A stretch of DNA of 64,000 nt from Mactra quadrangularis (lineage: Eukaryota; Mollusca; Bivalvia; Venerida; Mactridae). Shown here in pieces: positions 22,405-36,782 of the stretch. Made by a program: the position numbers and the translations under genes. Under the pieces are notes generated by a model. That model was not told where the DNA came from and ran no database searches. It worked only from the letters and a program-made list of their open reading frames with translations. How positions within the stretch are numbered: position 1 is the first letter of the stretch; the number at the start of each line of letters is the position of its first letter. The stretch lies in assembly GCA_025267735.1 (NCBI GenBank), contig CM046298.1, forward strand, positions 27,225,866 to 27,289,865. Direction: 5' to 3'.

Positions 22405-24443
22405 CTGAGAAAATGCTAGTGATTTTTGCATATAAAGTGAACTCAATGTATAAACACAATGTAGAAGTAATAGGTTTCTCAAACATTTATATCGGTCTGC
22501 ATTATTTGAATCAGATTGAATTGAGATCAACACATAAATACCCACTGTCAAGATTGTTCGTAAAATATCGACAGTATATGTAGCGTATTCAAATAAACTT
22601 TTTATATCAGCTTCGTAATTTCGTCAATTAAGGTACAATTTGTTATACAATCAGAACATTTCATAAAGAAAAAATGTACCTTTGTTTTTCTATCGATATT
22701 AGTACGTATAACCATCAAACGAACAGTTCAGTCCGCATTTGTACCTAATCAGTAATTTGCAGTCCACAATCAGTCAATAACATAACGTTTTTTATCTGTT
22801 ACATTGTATTATGATTTGTAACATTTCTGATGTTCCAAATGTTTATAAGCTGGTCGTTTCTTTTTACAGATATGAGTATTGCATATCATCACGTTATATG
22901 TTGCTTCGTATCTTTTACTGATGTCTCGGGTTACGCGTGCAATGAAAACAACTCTGTAAACACGCAAAGGTTAATGTATTCAGACATGACATTTCAATCA
23001 CGATTATACTCAGTTATAGATTGAAACCTTAAATAGTTTTTGAAATGTGATACTTACGCTGTCTTGAGTTTTATTGGTTCGTGCATTTAGATTTAAAACA
23101 GATACCAAGCCAAATGTTAAAACAATGGTAATGTGGCTTTATGCAGTTGTAATATTACAATGTTTTATGTACAGTCAGATGATTTTAACTAGACACGAGC
23201 GTTAAACATAAACACCCAGAATTCTCAGATCAAGAACGCTATGTGTAATCGAAAGGTAAATATTCCTCTCAAAATGGGTGCATGATATTGTAAAAAATAC
23301 TCGATGTAACATAAGTAATTTGTATACCATGTTACTATATAGTTTTGCAATCTGTTTTATACGTGAAGAGTTAAACAAGATGTACATAACTTTACATAGG
23401 AAAAAGTGTGTTGGAAATATCCTGGAAAAACATATGTTACAACAAATTGCACTTTGTTCACATAATCCATTAAGATGCTTTTCACTAATTCATGCATTGC
23501 AGTAACTAAATAGCTCGAACACATGTACGATGATAGGATTAGCATTTCTTTCTTTAGTAATGTAAGATGGTATTTACCATTCCGAGTGCGACCTTTTTAT
23601 TTGAATAACAATACATTTACCTACAAATATAACCATGTGCTCCTTTGCTATCACCTTGTTTGTGTGAAACAAACAGATACATGTAACGTAACTTTCGTAT
23701 AATTGGCTAATTTTAGAATATGTATAGAACATATACCACCAACAAGTTCTAATTGTTCTCAAGATAGTTTAAATAATTACAATTTAACATGAACTTCAAC
23801 GGCATTTAATAAGGTTTACAAACTCTTTTCTTCGCTGATATTTTTCAATGACATCAAACTGTACAAAACATAAGTTCTAATATTTTTGTCTAAAAACTGA
23901 AATTTTACCGGTGAATTATTTTATAATATATAGCCGACATGCCTATAACAATACAAAGAATCGCACGATGCTCTTGTTATTTCATCAATCTGTAACTCAG
24001 AGGTAATTTCAAAATGTGCGTCTAGTTGGTGTGTTGTATTCATAGCAAATGATAAGAATACTGTGCTCTTATAGTAATGTAGTAAAATTAATTTATTTAT
24101 TCCCTTTTTTATTTGAAGACTTAACTACGTGCTCCTCAGAGAGTTGTTTGGTCAATGGGTCTAATTAAATAATAGAGAAATGCTATTTGAATATATTTTG
24201 TTTACTTTCTTTCCTTCATTCCTTTTTTCCATCTCATTTATTACAAGGTGGATCAACAAAACTACACTTTGGAAGCAATCGTTTTAGCTAAATTAATAAA
24301 TTAGTCTAAGGATTTTGACCCGAAATGAATTGAACTCATTTCAAGCATGACATAACGGAGTTGTCTACATAGTTGGCATTAAAAGGAATAATGTTTCAGT
24401 TAGCTTGTTTGATGTTTGGATTCGGGATAACCTAAACACTTAC

Positions 24444-24456
24444 GATGTAAATCAAA
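24444..24456 (-). CDS. candidate 13-nt microexon, gene C
   Basis: Strong acceptor CTATTTTGCAG, exon TTTGATTTACATC, strong donor GTAAGT. It enters in phase 2 (completing Pro), adds L-I-Y-I and leaves phase 0, as the exon at 22321-22404 needs. The gene A microexon has the same length and effect. Confidence 0.42.
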
Positions 24457-25654
24457 CTGCAAAATAGACGTTATCGTTTTCAGTGGTGATTTGCGTAGTT
24501 GAGGAACATGATTATAATAAGGCTTAATCGTATGTCAACAGATATTTGCCGCACATGTCCAATAAATTTTGTCTTTAAGCGTTCTCAAAGTAACAAGTGC
24601 ACCTTTCACAAATGTGCAACATGTCTTGGTTAAATCAGATAATGATACATTTCCATGTCAATAGAACATCTTCACATCGTTGCATTGATGAATTTAAAAG
24701 AAAATTGTCTTGCTGTATGGAGAATAGATACAATTGACGAGAAAAAATACATGCAAGTAAAATAACCGCGAAAATACAAAAATAATGTTCAAAACAAGTA
24801 TGTGATCGGATGAATAATGTCTATTAAATTCTTACACGTAGGTCATAAAACAATTAAGTGTATATCGCGATTGCTTAGATAAAACCTGCGTTTGCTCAAT
24901 AATCAATTACAGTTGAAACTGATATTGTTGTGAATCATTTGAGGTAAGAACGAACGATTTAAATGTTTCACCACCTTCTTATAGCAATAACTCTTAATGT
25001 ATTTACATATCACACGGAACTACAGCATCATATAAAATAGGAAACATAGAAGAGTTTGTACCAATCAGTAATACAAAATCTAGGAGGTCTATATAATAGT
25101 TACACACACGCAAGTGTAGAATACGTTATGTGTCTTTTAACTATCTAATGGCATGATCTTCGTCAAAATTCACGTTTAAGATCATTAATGCAGAATCCAA
25201 ATAGTGCAGCGACGTTGAGAGTTCAATAAACGATATTATATAAAAACGTATTATATGAAAAATAGGCTTTGCCACAAATAATTATTATGTACTAGATGTA
25301 TCAGAACATTTCATCGAAAGTTGCATTTTGCCTATAATGATGTATGAATCATAAAAGACTGCACATTATAGAGAAATAATAATTTAAATGTGATCTATGA
25401 TGTATATTTATAACCTTAACTAGAAATGTCAGTCAATGCTGTTATATTGCTTATATTTTCATCAATAAGACAGTGAATTGAAACTTAACCGTGCTAACAT
25501 TAACATCGGTATTATCAAAGCTAGACACATATTTTATAGAGAATATATACGGACGAAGAAATTGGTTGTATAGTTAAAGAAAACTTGAATCTGATTGTAA
25601 CATTTGTACAATATATTTCAGGGAAAAAATGACTTATACATTCAATATACATAC

Positions 25655-25695
25655 GGTTCGTAGTTTATCGTTAGTGGTGTGTACTCGTCTTCCAT
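25655..25695 (-). CDS. first coding exon, microprotein gene C
   Basis: ATG opens MEDEYTPLTINYE plus CC and donor GTATGT, 41 nt, phase 2. The duplicate at 40206 reads MKAEYTPLTLNYE. Upstream TTAGAAACAATT is the motif shared with other copies. Confidence 0.52.
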
Positions 25696-26089
25696 CTTGA
25701 ATAAATATGTTGTTAATTGTTTCTAACATGCAAACTGCAATTATAGAAAATATCTTGTGTAACCTTGAAATACTCATTATCGTTGATTGATTACCAATTA
25801 CAAGAAACCAATTTATACTATGAGAACCGCCTGGATGGTATCATCAGTAGAGCTAAACACTCTAAATATCACAATTGTTATGATTCTTTAGTTAGTAATT
25901 TTATAAACTGTACGTAGTAAGCTCTATATTGCTAATTTAAATGAAATAAGTGTTTGCTCCGCCATCTATTTCCAAGCAAAAATTCAAAATTCTAATTTGC
26001 AAATAAGTCGGTCACGTCTTAAAGAGAGGAAATCATAATTAAGAAAAAAACTTACTGTTTTAATAATGTTTGCATCAAATATCTGTTCA

Positions 26090-26168
26090 TCAAAACAATG
26101 TTTGGAAAATCAATTTTAATTTCATGGTCAAGAAGCACGTACAAACTTCTTCAACAATTTCCAATACA
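26090..26168 (-). CDS. candidate terminal exon (V-L-E-I-V type), U1 copy
   Basis: Acceptor TATTTTTAG|T, phase 2. It encodes VLEIVEEVCTCFLTMKL, then KLIFQTLF-stop. The U2 copy at 40682 keeps the frame (VFEIVEEVCSISLTVKL). The nearest upstream first exon in the same unit is about 10 kb away (36473), so the partner is uncertain. The exon lies 0.4 kb before the first exon of gene C. Confidence 0.33.
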
Positions 26169-27199
26169 CTAAAAATATTAATATATATTAAGTACGTCAA
26201 ATAATTCCAGCACTTAGAGAATGAAATCCAAACAATGATCAAATACACGTAGTGTTTTAAAAAGATCTCATATCAGGTTTTTTTCGACACCAGCTATACG
26301 CATTTACCATTGTGTATGTTTTATTTTGTTTCCACAGCGTGTGCGTAAGTAAATCACATTTGCTAATAATGTAATTTAATTCTCCATCAATATTCATTAC
26401 GATAAACGATGATGAGTGTAGGGTTATCTATCGGTGCATTGCTAATGAATACAGATGTAGTTTCATTTGATTTACAAAAGTTTTGTACAGAGCGGGATAG
26501 AAATTGATTAAAAGCATTTTCACTACATACATTTGGTTTTTTATGTTACTTTTTGAAATATGTTCTAAGATTAGTTCTGATATAATATGTGACTAATTTT
26601 AAAAAAATGGTTTGGAAGTTACTTTTTCCTCAGTCCTGTATGAAATTAGTGTTGCTTAATGTTGATCGTTGCTTCATTGATCGCGGTGATTTTTCATATA
26701 ACTATTATGTTAGGAAACAAATTACTGCCATGCTGCTATTTCTTTATAACATAAAATCACATTGATGTTCCATCATAGTTTAACTTACAAAGTATACACA
26801 TTTGAATTATATGCATTCGTCGTTGTGATAAGACTATATTATAAATTTGCAGGTGAAACTTCGTATAACCTCTATTGAAACGGTAATAATCAGATGTTAA
26901 TGAGTAGTGCATAATGATAGCAACGAGCTAAGGTCTAGCCTGCAAGTGTTAACGATGTCTGGATACTTAAAACTTACAATATACCCGATGCTGTTATTAA
27001 GTCGAAGGATGTAATTACCTGGTGCGTTAAATATGTTTAGATATTGAACAGAACCAATATGTTTAATGAGTATTTGTTCATTTATAATTAGTTCTGTTTT
27101 GTGTTTGTGTAATGAAACGTTCGGGGATTGATGAGGCAAAGTTTAATGATGCATTCTGCGAACTCATATACTTTCTGTTTTATCTGAGTGTAAAAGTGT

Positions 27200-29830
27200 A
27201 AAAATTCAGTATATACTTTTCCTATCTATTTCCATTGGTAAACGAGCTTAAATCGAAACAATTGATTGCATGAATTTCTTTTTCTAATTCATTCCTTTAA
27301 TGACAACAACGATTTTATTAATATTTAAGAAACACAGTTCAAGGATTTGTCGTTATTTGCTGAGGTGTTTTCATTAAAATGAGAACAGTCAGCGTTTATT
27401 GAGAATGGCTTTCAAAGTGTCAATATCTATTAAAATAATACATTCAACATAAATCAAGGCTAATCCATAATAAAATTCTCTTTATTTATGCTAATATTTC
27501 TACAATTAAATTAAACAGTCTGTGTATTAAGATCATAGCCAAAGGAAATTGGTTGGGATTTAAAAAATGCAATTCTGAGAAACACATTGATTGAGCCATG
27601 CCCTTACATTTTTGTACGCATAGAGATGAACGAATTTGTGAACCATTAATCAATATAATAAACAAAGCTCGGCCACTATCCAGAACAAACATAGGTCAAG
27701 TTACCCAAACAAATTGGTTCTAATGATTGATTATCCTTCATCTGTATAATATAAATATAAATATATGAAAGCTACACAGACATTTATGAAGTCATGAATT
27801 TAATGACCATATAAGAGTAACTTTGACTTTCCCTACAGGAACGAAAAGTAATTTCTTAGAAACTAGAATTATGTAGAGTGAGGATAATAATAGAATGTTA
27901 TTAAAGTAACTTGATAGAATGTATAATAAATACTGTGTCCTCACACGATACGATACTAAGTTAATGTATAAATGTATGTGCATAAATCAATTGATCGATA
28001 TTCATTGTCTAATTATAATGAAGTGTTTTACTTTATAAAGTATGAATACAACAACTATGTATCAAACATTTTGTATCAAGTAATGTAATGTGAACATAAC
28101 TTTTACAGAGTTTATGCAGATACGGTTCAGTTTTGGTAAGTGTAAACATGTAGTCTTAAGTTATTACTTTATTTAATCTCATAAAAACACCTCTCTCTAA
28201 ATATCTATTGGTATCAGGCAATGAAATCATATCATTCTAAAATGCCAGCCGAGACTAACTATATTGTAAAGCACTACTTTAATAAGACATATTCTAGTGT
28301 TTACTTTGTGTTGGTCAAAGAACTCTGATAAAGGAAAAAGAAGAAACGGTTGTAAGATAAATTTTACACAGATTTGTTGCTAAGAACTGTAAAATATTAT
28401 AGAGAATTTTCAGAAATACAAAATAGAATGAATTTGACATATTGTGAGTTTGAGCAAGTAATCATTTTGTTATTTAGACATTCAGATTCATACAAAGAAA
28501 CGCCTTTTTAATTTTATTAAGCAAACGCTGAAAAACTATGGCATAAAAGAATATCGAATTACTCGAACCGTCGATGTTTGAAAATATCTAAACACGAGAA
28601 ATTTAAGAAAGTGACATTAGCAGCATTTTATGTCTAAATTTAATAATTATTTTATACATTTAGGGAAATTTAACAAGTGACTAATATATAGATCATGATT
28701 CTAACGCAGAAGTGCTTATTTAAGTTTTCTTTGAGAAATGACAATTAAAATCTAAATAATGAGTTAATTCAGAAACCGTTTCTTGTAAAACATAGTATAT
28801 GTCTGTATTAAATTATTAACGTATTTCAACTAGTAATAATGTCTATATTTGATATCGCGTTTAATTATAGTGCTATTTTATTACTTATATCAATAAGAAT
28901 GAATTACATGTTTATAGGGATTGGAGTTACAAATTAGGATTTCCAGCTTTGCATGCAAAATATACCTAAGAAACAGACATTGATGTAGCCACTTATAATA
29001 ACTACGTAAAACAAGTAAAAATTCAAATTATAAAAAAACATGGCAATTTTACTTCTAAATGCATTTCCTGGAAGTTTAAACCATAATTCAATTCCTATGC
29101 TGAGTTAAATATAAAAAAATGTTGTATATTATTATTATTGGTTTATGCCACATTTCTTCCTCTGAATTACTACGATTCCTAATTTGTTTATCCATAATAA
29201 CTGGTTTGGCAATCAGCTAATGCTGTTGATAAATGAAACCGTCAGGCAGATTATATCAATGAATTTTGAATCAATCAAAATATAAACCAATAATCATTGT
29301 GTCAAGACGCTTTCAGTTGTAATTTGTGTTTCTTTGAAAGCGCTGATAATTAAATTCTCATGTTTCATTCTGGTAGATTCACGTGTGAAATCATGTCAAA
29401 GAATCTAACTCGTCAAGAACAATAAACCTAGCAGATTCACGAACAAAATCTATAAACATTTCCCATTTTTTATACACATTTTGTGCCACATAACAACACC
29501 CTGTTATTAAAATCGAAACAAGACAATGGGAAACTCCAGAAAGACATACCACTGATTATGAATCACAAGTTATAAATGACGATATCGTTGCATGTAATTA
29601 TATAGTCGATACTCTCGTAAAAGTTGTATAACATGTATGTTAAATAGACAAAAAATGGTCGTCGTAATTAAATAACAAATATAAAAAATGTCTGCAAAGA
29701 TATGGACATGGTAGCAAAATTAACAGATTTAATCTGAACATGTTTTTACAAAGGACACGCGTGCTTTAGTTTACAAAATTGGAATGTAGCAATCAACAAT
29801 AAGTCTAAAATGTCAGAAAATGATTGACTT
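27200..29830. other. U1 interior, no gene seen
   Basis: The sequence is duplicated in U2 (about 41.8-44.4 kb) without a conserved long frame. A frame at 26897-27139 on the minus strand is open in U1 (start MPHQSPNVSLHKHK), but the start codon and end are lost in U2. I do not call it a gene. Confidence 0.4.
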
Positions 29831-29844
29831 ATAACAGTTTTACC

Positions 29845-30262
29845 AGGGCTTGAATTTAATAAAAAATTGAACTTGCAAATTTTTGCGAGTTAATTTTATT
29901 TCAACTCGAAAAATGAAAATAAATCACTAGCATTTTTTTCTCCAAATTTAATAGCATACATAGTAAATAAGCATATAAGCAATAACAACAACATTACATG
30001 GTACTATATTTAACTACAGATCGAACGAGGGCATTATTGTAGAACAGACTTAGAATATCAAACATGCTTTAAATGTTAATCTTTAGTTAATACAATTATT
30101 TTATCTGGGAACTTCAGTGCTGATTTGAGTCTCATTAGTTTAGACAATGAAATTATGTGGCGATTTCAACTCGCAAAAATTTGTAAGTTAAAATAAAAAT
30201 TGCTCGCAATTTTCAAAATCCACTTGCATTTTGCGAGTATGCGAGCTTAAATTCGAGCCCCG
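29845..30262. mobile_element. non-autonomous hAT-like element
   Basis: The ends are (C)AGGGCTTGAATTTAA and TTAAATTCGAGCCCCG, with internal inverted stretches (AACTTGCAAATTTTTGCGAG against CTCGCAAAAATTTGTAAGTT). The 8-bp GTTTTACC flanks both sides (29837-29844 and 30263-30270). The U2 copy has an empty site (GGTTTACCCTTGAACATT near 44485). 418 bp, no coding sequence. TIR type and 8-bp duplication fit hAT. Confidence 0.75.
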
Positions 30263-30263
30263 G

Positions 30264-33200
30264 TTTTACCCTTGAACATTATCCTAATATCTTTAATATT
30301 CCCTTAGATAAATAGGATGAAACTATATATTAGAACAATTATTCATGGTGTTAAACTAAAATTTGTTTTATTTGCAGCAATAACATTTTTTATTTCTAAT
30401 TATGTGCCATATTATATCTGCCTTTTCAAATTATCATTAGACAAAAAATAGTTTTTTTACATTATTTAAAATTTGTTATTTTGATTATTGTAGCTTTTAA
30501 TCTAATCAACATTTCAAAATCGTCGAAGAACAATTCGTAAAGCTATTGCATTGCTCTCTTGCTAAACGTTTTTAACAAAAGCGTGTATACAAAACGGATT
30601 TGAAGCTCAGCCACGAAGGATTTATAATTCAAGATGAAGCAATATTTTTATTTGGATAACTTCTAAGCAATCATTACTGTCTTTAAATCCACAAAATAAT
30701 AGTCAAGACATATTGAGGTTAATGTATTCTAAGGTGGCATATTATTCAAAAAAATTCCCCTTGATATTTCGACTTGCAAATCAAGCGTGCCGGAATTGAG
30801 ATGCATTCACTTTCTTGGTTTGATATGCATTTACAGATTTGCATGCAACACAGACACGAAACGTCTGTTAAACAATCACTATGTGTCATGTATTCACAGA
30901 TTTAAGAAATTTCTGTGAGTATAAACCTACTCAAAAATATCTTTAAAAAGATATTCGGCGCTAAGCAGCGTTCATTGTAAGTATAAATAGTCATATTCCA
31001 TGTTCAGTCAATACAGCCAGGATTGTATCTCGACGAGTGTATAATAACTTAGATATTTGAGTCACCCATAACACAATGAATAGTCAGCAACTATTGCTCG
31101 TGCTACGCACCCGTTAATCACAAATATTATGTACTTGAATATAAAATAATAGACCCCGTTTTGTTGTATGTAATATGTCAGGGGCTGGTGGCCTATATCT
31201 CAATGAATTTATTTGTATTTGTCGTATAAAAAGCATATAGTTACACACAAATAACGTTAGGTCAACAAGTGGAAACGATGTCTGGATTATTTAACAGATA
31301 TTCTAGAGAAATCATCTACATGGGTACCAAGAGAAAGCTTTGAACAATGTATTTTGTAAAACAGATATGTTCAAAGTCCTAACAAATAAATTAGATGTTA
31401 TAATGTTCAGTTTAGTTCAGAAATATTCTAAAAAGAAGATAGGAGATAGGTAGTTGATGATATCAAATTAAATTTATTAAACCTACGAAAAATATATTGC
31501 TCACTTGAGAGTAACGAAACGTCGAAATTGCTTTTGACAGGGTAGTTGGTTCGATCTGAAGAACCCTAACACTTTTCGGCTTCAATTAGTTGGTAGTCTG
31601 GCTGAAATGACGCGACCTTATAATTCACAAAAATGAGTAAAGTGCAAAAAATATTACCAAACCAAATTAATTCACTTTTTTAAAGAACTATGCATTTCGA
31701 CATTGCGTATACACAATACATACACGAAAGCTTTCCGGCTCAATAATACATCGGCGTCGAAATACTTAATTTAACGTTATTTTATTCAAATATCGGCGTC
31801 GATGAGTTTACTGGTACAATAAATCATCATTATTGCATTCACTGAAGGAAAGGGAGATATGATTTTATTACAACAGTATTCCATATACTTGGTTCTAAGT
31901 CAAGCGAATCACGAATATATACTTTGCATTCGAGGGGGTCTAGTTTGAACATATTTGTCTAAATTCATTTTGTCAGATTGTATAAACGTTTCTTTCTACA
32001 GCATTGTATATTCAATGCAGTCTTAAAAAAATATACATGATGACAAAAAATATTAAACTAAGATATATATAAGCAAGTTTTATATTTGGTTCAACAAAAC
32101 CCGAGTCATATGTTACTTGAAATCCAATTAAAACTTTTCAATTTAGATCTTAGCAAACATGTTAGTTTCTTCCAGACACGCTAGCATTATATGATTTAAA
32201 TTGCGTCAGAAAGATGAAAAACAGAATTGAATTGAGACAGACATGGACGGCATTCAAATGGGCTCATATAAATATACACATTGTGACACAGTGTGTCTGA
32301 AAAACAGAGCAGAGTCTCGGTACCGATATTTAAAAAAAAGTGTCTTAATTTTACATGTATATAACAACTGCTGAATGAGAATAGTTTTATCGATAGCTTT
32401 TTTAACCTCCACTTTATAAGCTATGGTAAATTGAAGGTTTCGCGACTCAACAGAACTCACTCGCATAAAAAAAGATTTTGAGATAAACGTTTAACAAAAG
32501 AACTCGATCAGTATATGATTTAGTATATATGTACTAAATGATTTTACGGCACGCAGACAGGTTACCAAAAGCAATTATGCCAATTACTTAGTACATTTGG
32601 TTGATTATGAATGATTTTTCTGAATAGCACATTAGTTCCGATTTGCTTAATTATGAATGACTAATTCTGAATAGCACATTTGTTCTGATTTTGCCAATTA
32701 AAGCTAAAAACAACGTATTAAAATGCTACCCAGGTAAATTGATTATAACAAGCATGTTTTATCAAAAAGTTGAAAAATGCCTAAAAATTAACCAATAAAT
32801 ACAAGTTCTTTTAATAACTTTTTTCTCAAAAAATGATGTTTATGAACACAACCATGCCATTTCCGAGAAAAAAGTATGAACTAATTTTGCGAATTAAGAG
32901 AGAGATATAGACTCACTACATATCAATGCTTACACTCATACTCGGTCAGGTACCCCATCCATTAGCTTAATGTCTGTTTCGTGGGAGACTATTTAATAGA
33001 AGTGTAGATATATATGACAAAATCTACATAAATATGTATTTTTTCAACGTTGTAATGACTAGACACGATTGACGTTAACATTCCCTTGAGGTTAAGAATG
33101 GGAAGATCTCGAAAATTGATATAAAAAAAATTTATGGTATTTTTAGAAATTTAAAATACAGTTGGGATTATACTAATTGTATCAACTCACGATATTATGT

Positions 33201-35600
33201 AGCATGGCTTATGTACAACTACACATTAACATACATCATTTGAACCAACATTAATGTCAAGAGTTTCTTACAAGACATATATAATAATATTTGAAACATT
33301 AAACCGTCTTTTTATGTTATAAGGCTTCCGGCTATCACAATTTCGGAATTTGGTTTAGGCTATAAAAGTGTAGAACAAATAACAAATAAAACAAAACAGT
33401 AGTTTTAAAGTTTCTTGTTTTTAGAAGCATATCTGCAAAAAAACATTTCGTTAATCACAGATTTATCAGATTCAAACATGTCAAATGTATATGATCCGCC
33501 AGGACGTTAAGTGGATTGCACTAAGACATCTCAACCAAACAGCGGTGAAAATGGTTGTAAAAGTTACCAGTATTTGAAATATCACACAATTGCCTAAACT
33601 GAAAACTGACAATATAAAAAATATAATTAAATATGTTAACACTATAATTATGTAAACGCAAGATATATTCAAATTGATTTACTAATTGAATAGGCATAGG
33701 TTGCATATAATTATATGAAGTTATTGGCCACAACCAAATAATATGCCAATAACCACTGTGTCGAGACGCGTGCTCCATTTAATAATGATGAAAGTACTTT
33801 TTCATAATTAGAATCTAATGTATCATTCTGATGAAATCGTCCATAGTTAAATATATAATTCCATATCTTAAATCAATTTTACCAAGGAAAGTAAGTCCAA
33901 CCTGCATATGATAGTACGAATAGTAACTGAATTAGCATGATATGTATGAAAATGAATGAGTGTGAACGAAAAAACCATATGCTCTCTTCAGTGACGCGAC
34001 AAATTGCATTTTTTTCTGTAAATATTTTAAAGAGACATAAACTAATTGTTACAGTTATTACATTTCATTTGCATGTATACATTCAATAGATAAACAAACT
34101 GCAACCGTGAACCAACCCCATTTATTTATTGGACGTAGACAGCTTAAGTGTATAGTATATTTAAAATGTCATTCGAAGCTTGCCATTGCACTTTATACAG
34201 AATCTTTTTCCGCATTACAAAACACTATTTTTTTACAAAATAATTGTGTTAAAATGTGATAGTGAGCAATTAAAGATATTTACTTTTACATCATTATATT
34301 ATCAAGTGGTATATTCTCATGGGTAATAAGAAAATATACATTATATCCAACCAACTTATTTAAATAGTTTACTAAATTGAAAGTAACATCATTGAATAAG
34401 GCAACTAAGTTTGAAAACATTTATTGTTACCTTATAATGACATGTTTATTCAATCTACTTTACGTTACAGTTTAACTCGATAAACCAACAAATACGAGTA
34501 TCTCTAAATAAATGACAGAACATTAAACCGTTTATCGGAAACTAACTTAGACAATGCTTGTCTCAAACAACACTATCTATTACTCGAAGTGCTATAGAAA
34601 AAGACCATACAATGATAGATCGAAGAAAGATAAATAACTTTATCGGATCTTCTCACTGATGAAATACAAAAAATGCCATTATCGTTACCTCATAAACATT
34701 ATTTAATTATTGTCACTATTTGCCGCGGAAATAGAAGATACTTCAACTAAAATCATTAATTTGAAAGTGATAGTTCTACATAGTACTACATGTGTGTGAA
34801 AAGACAGACCTTTGTCGGAAATAGATCCCTTTGTAACTAATAAGGGTACTGATAGATATACTAGGGTACTTTAACACACACGTTGTGATTCAACTATGGG
34901 TCCTATTAGATATACCTTAACACACAAGAGTATTCTTGATCGAATGTTTTAATCACATTTGTCATAAAACTGCAACACTATGCTGATCGAGGGTCGTAAG
35001 CAAGAGAGAACCTACCAACCATTTCACTGGGGTAAAAAAGTTCATTTTGAAGAAAATAAAGTTGGGCACAGTTCATTATATGAACGTTGCAAATATGTTA
35101 ACACTGTATATTACAATGGTCATAATATTACATAAAAATTATTGGATTGCTGCATAATATAAGATTCTGTAGCCATAATAATATTATGATAACGTCAGTC
35201 AGTATACACAGTTAGTCATCAATATATCTTAAAACAGCAATCTTGGAGATGACAGTATTAAAACTGTTATTCATGTTATTGCTAACGACCATTGTTTTCT
35301 AAAACAACTTGCAGATTTATGGATATTTTGTCTTGATTATTTGCTTCAATAAGCTTTTAAAATGTGTGGATTTAAAACAAATACAATTATCTCCTTGACT
35401 TTAAAAAAATAGTTGTCAATAATAATGTGTGCAGTTATAAGAAGCTTACATGAATGAAAAGTTTACAGATGAATAATTCATCAGTCATGTATATGTTATT
35501 TTGTTGGTACACAAATGCTAAAGGAAGAACATAAATAAATAAAATGTACAAGAAACTGATTACAATCATGCACTGTCTTACTTAAATCGCTTGTCAGGCT
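30264..35600. other. U1 interior, no gene seen
   Basis: Non-coding sequence shared with U2, apart from about 400 bp at 30975-31378 that U2 lacks. On the plus strand near 34100 a frame starting VNQPHLFIGRR is matched in U2 at 48104, but it shifts after about 20 codons. Confidence 0.4.
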
Positions 35601-35611
35601 CAAGTTATACT

Positions 35612-35818
35612 CTAAGTAGACGAAATCCCTACGAAATATAAAAAATACCGAACACTCTTGTGTCTCCTTGACACTTCTAGGCGATTATAAGGTTTGATAT
35701 TAGCGCCGTTAAACAAACAGTCAATATATTTCCTCAGGCGTTTCCAAAACAATATCTCTTTTGGCAAAATGTCTCTTTTTATTGCAATAATTCGAATACA
35801 TGTAGCCACAAGTAACAT
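35612..35818 (-). pseudogene. broken copy of the small secreted-like frame in U2
   Basis: It aligns with 49559-49798. One base is missing around AATTATTGCAATAAA, and the in-frame ATG of the relative (ACCATGATAAAATT) is CCTTAAGAAAATT here. In the matching frame CNKKRHFAKRDIVLETPEE is kept, then TGA. So this copy is dead if the U2 copy is a gene. Confidence 0.25.
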
Positions 35819-36472
35819 TGTGACTGTACGAAATTTTCTTAAGGTTATATATATTGTCTAAAGTATTTACATGTATCATGCTATTTTTGATGGAGTCTAC
35901 AATATTTCAAATTTAAAGAGATACGTTTTTAGTGTCGTTACATACAAGTAGACTACCTTGCAAATATCTAAGACAAGGTAAACAACCTTATGAAAGATTA
36001 TACTATTAACTTCGCTTTATGTCGTTTAACTACAGTATATAAAACGAAAATATGTTTCATCATGCATCTCGCATTTCTTAAGATCAATACAATAAGTTGT
36101 TGCTAAAGGAACAAGTTATTAATAATACATATACACAGTTATTGATAACATGCTTAATCAACTGGTTGTAAACTAAAATGATGCTAATTAAAACTAAGTA
36201 ATGAGTCATCTCATAAAGTTTTATCGATTTATTTGACTCTGTTATCCATAAGTGCATCTTTATAATGACAAAACAGACGAGATTGGAAGAAGAAAATGAT
36301 AAACGGTACTTAGTTTCAGGTTTGAACAGTCTAAAATTAAATACACAATTAAAATAGAACGTTTTGGAAAATAAAATAAATCCATAATTCAAGATATATA
36401 CTAATTTATTGACTAGAAATACAAATGCCATTCACAAAAACAACATAAAAAAATACATTTATAAAACCTTAC

Positions 36473-36513
36473 GGCTCCCTGTTTCCTGTTAATGGTGTAA
36501 ATTCCTCACTCAT
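36473..36513 (-). CDS. first coding exon, second set in U1
   Basis: ATG opens MSEEFTPLTGNRE plus CC and donor GTAAGG, 41 nt, phase 2. The U2 counterpart at 50710 reads MNAEFRPLTGNWE. The donor is a little weaker than in genes A-C. Confidence 0.5.
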
Positions 36514-36782
36514 TGTAGTTATCTTATCATAAATGTGTAAACGGACAATAATCTATCAACATATATCATTTATGGTATAAATTGATAATTGATCAACACT
36601 TATCATATCCCACTGTTTCCTTTGACCACAGAACTATCTGACAGTCGATCAATCATTTGTAGTGGTGCAATTATGTAGTATAAAATTGGATATCCATTAT
36701 TATTCAAAACGCATTTCCTATGCTTTCATATAACACATCGTACTCCATATAATATTTACAAAATAGTTTTATAATCATCAAT

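Noticed and set aside
26897..27139. Minus-strand 80-codon frame starting MPHQSPNVSLHKHK
   Set aside because: In U2 the start codon is lost, a 9-bp insertion is present, and a 2-bp indel near the end changes the frame before the apparent donor.
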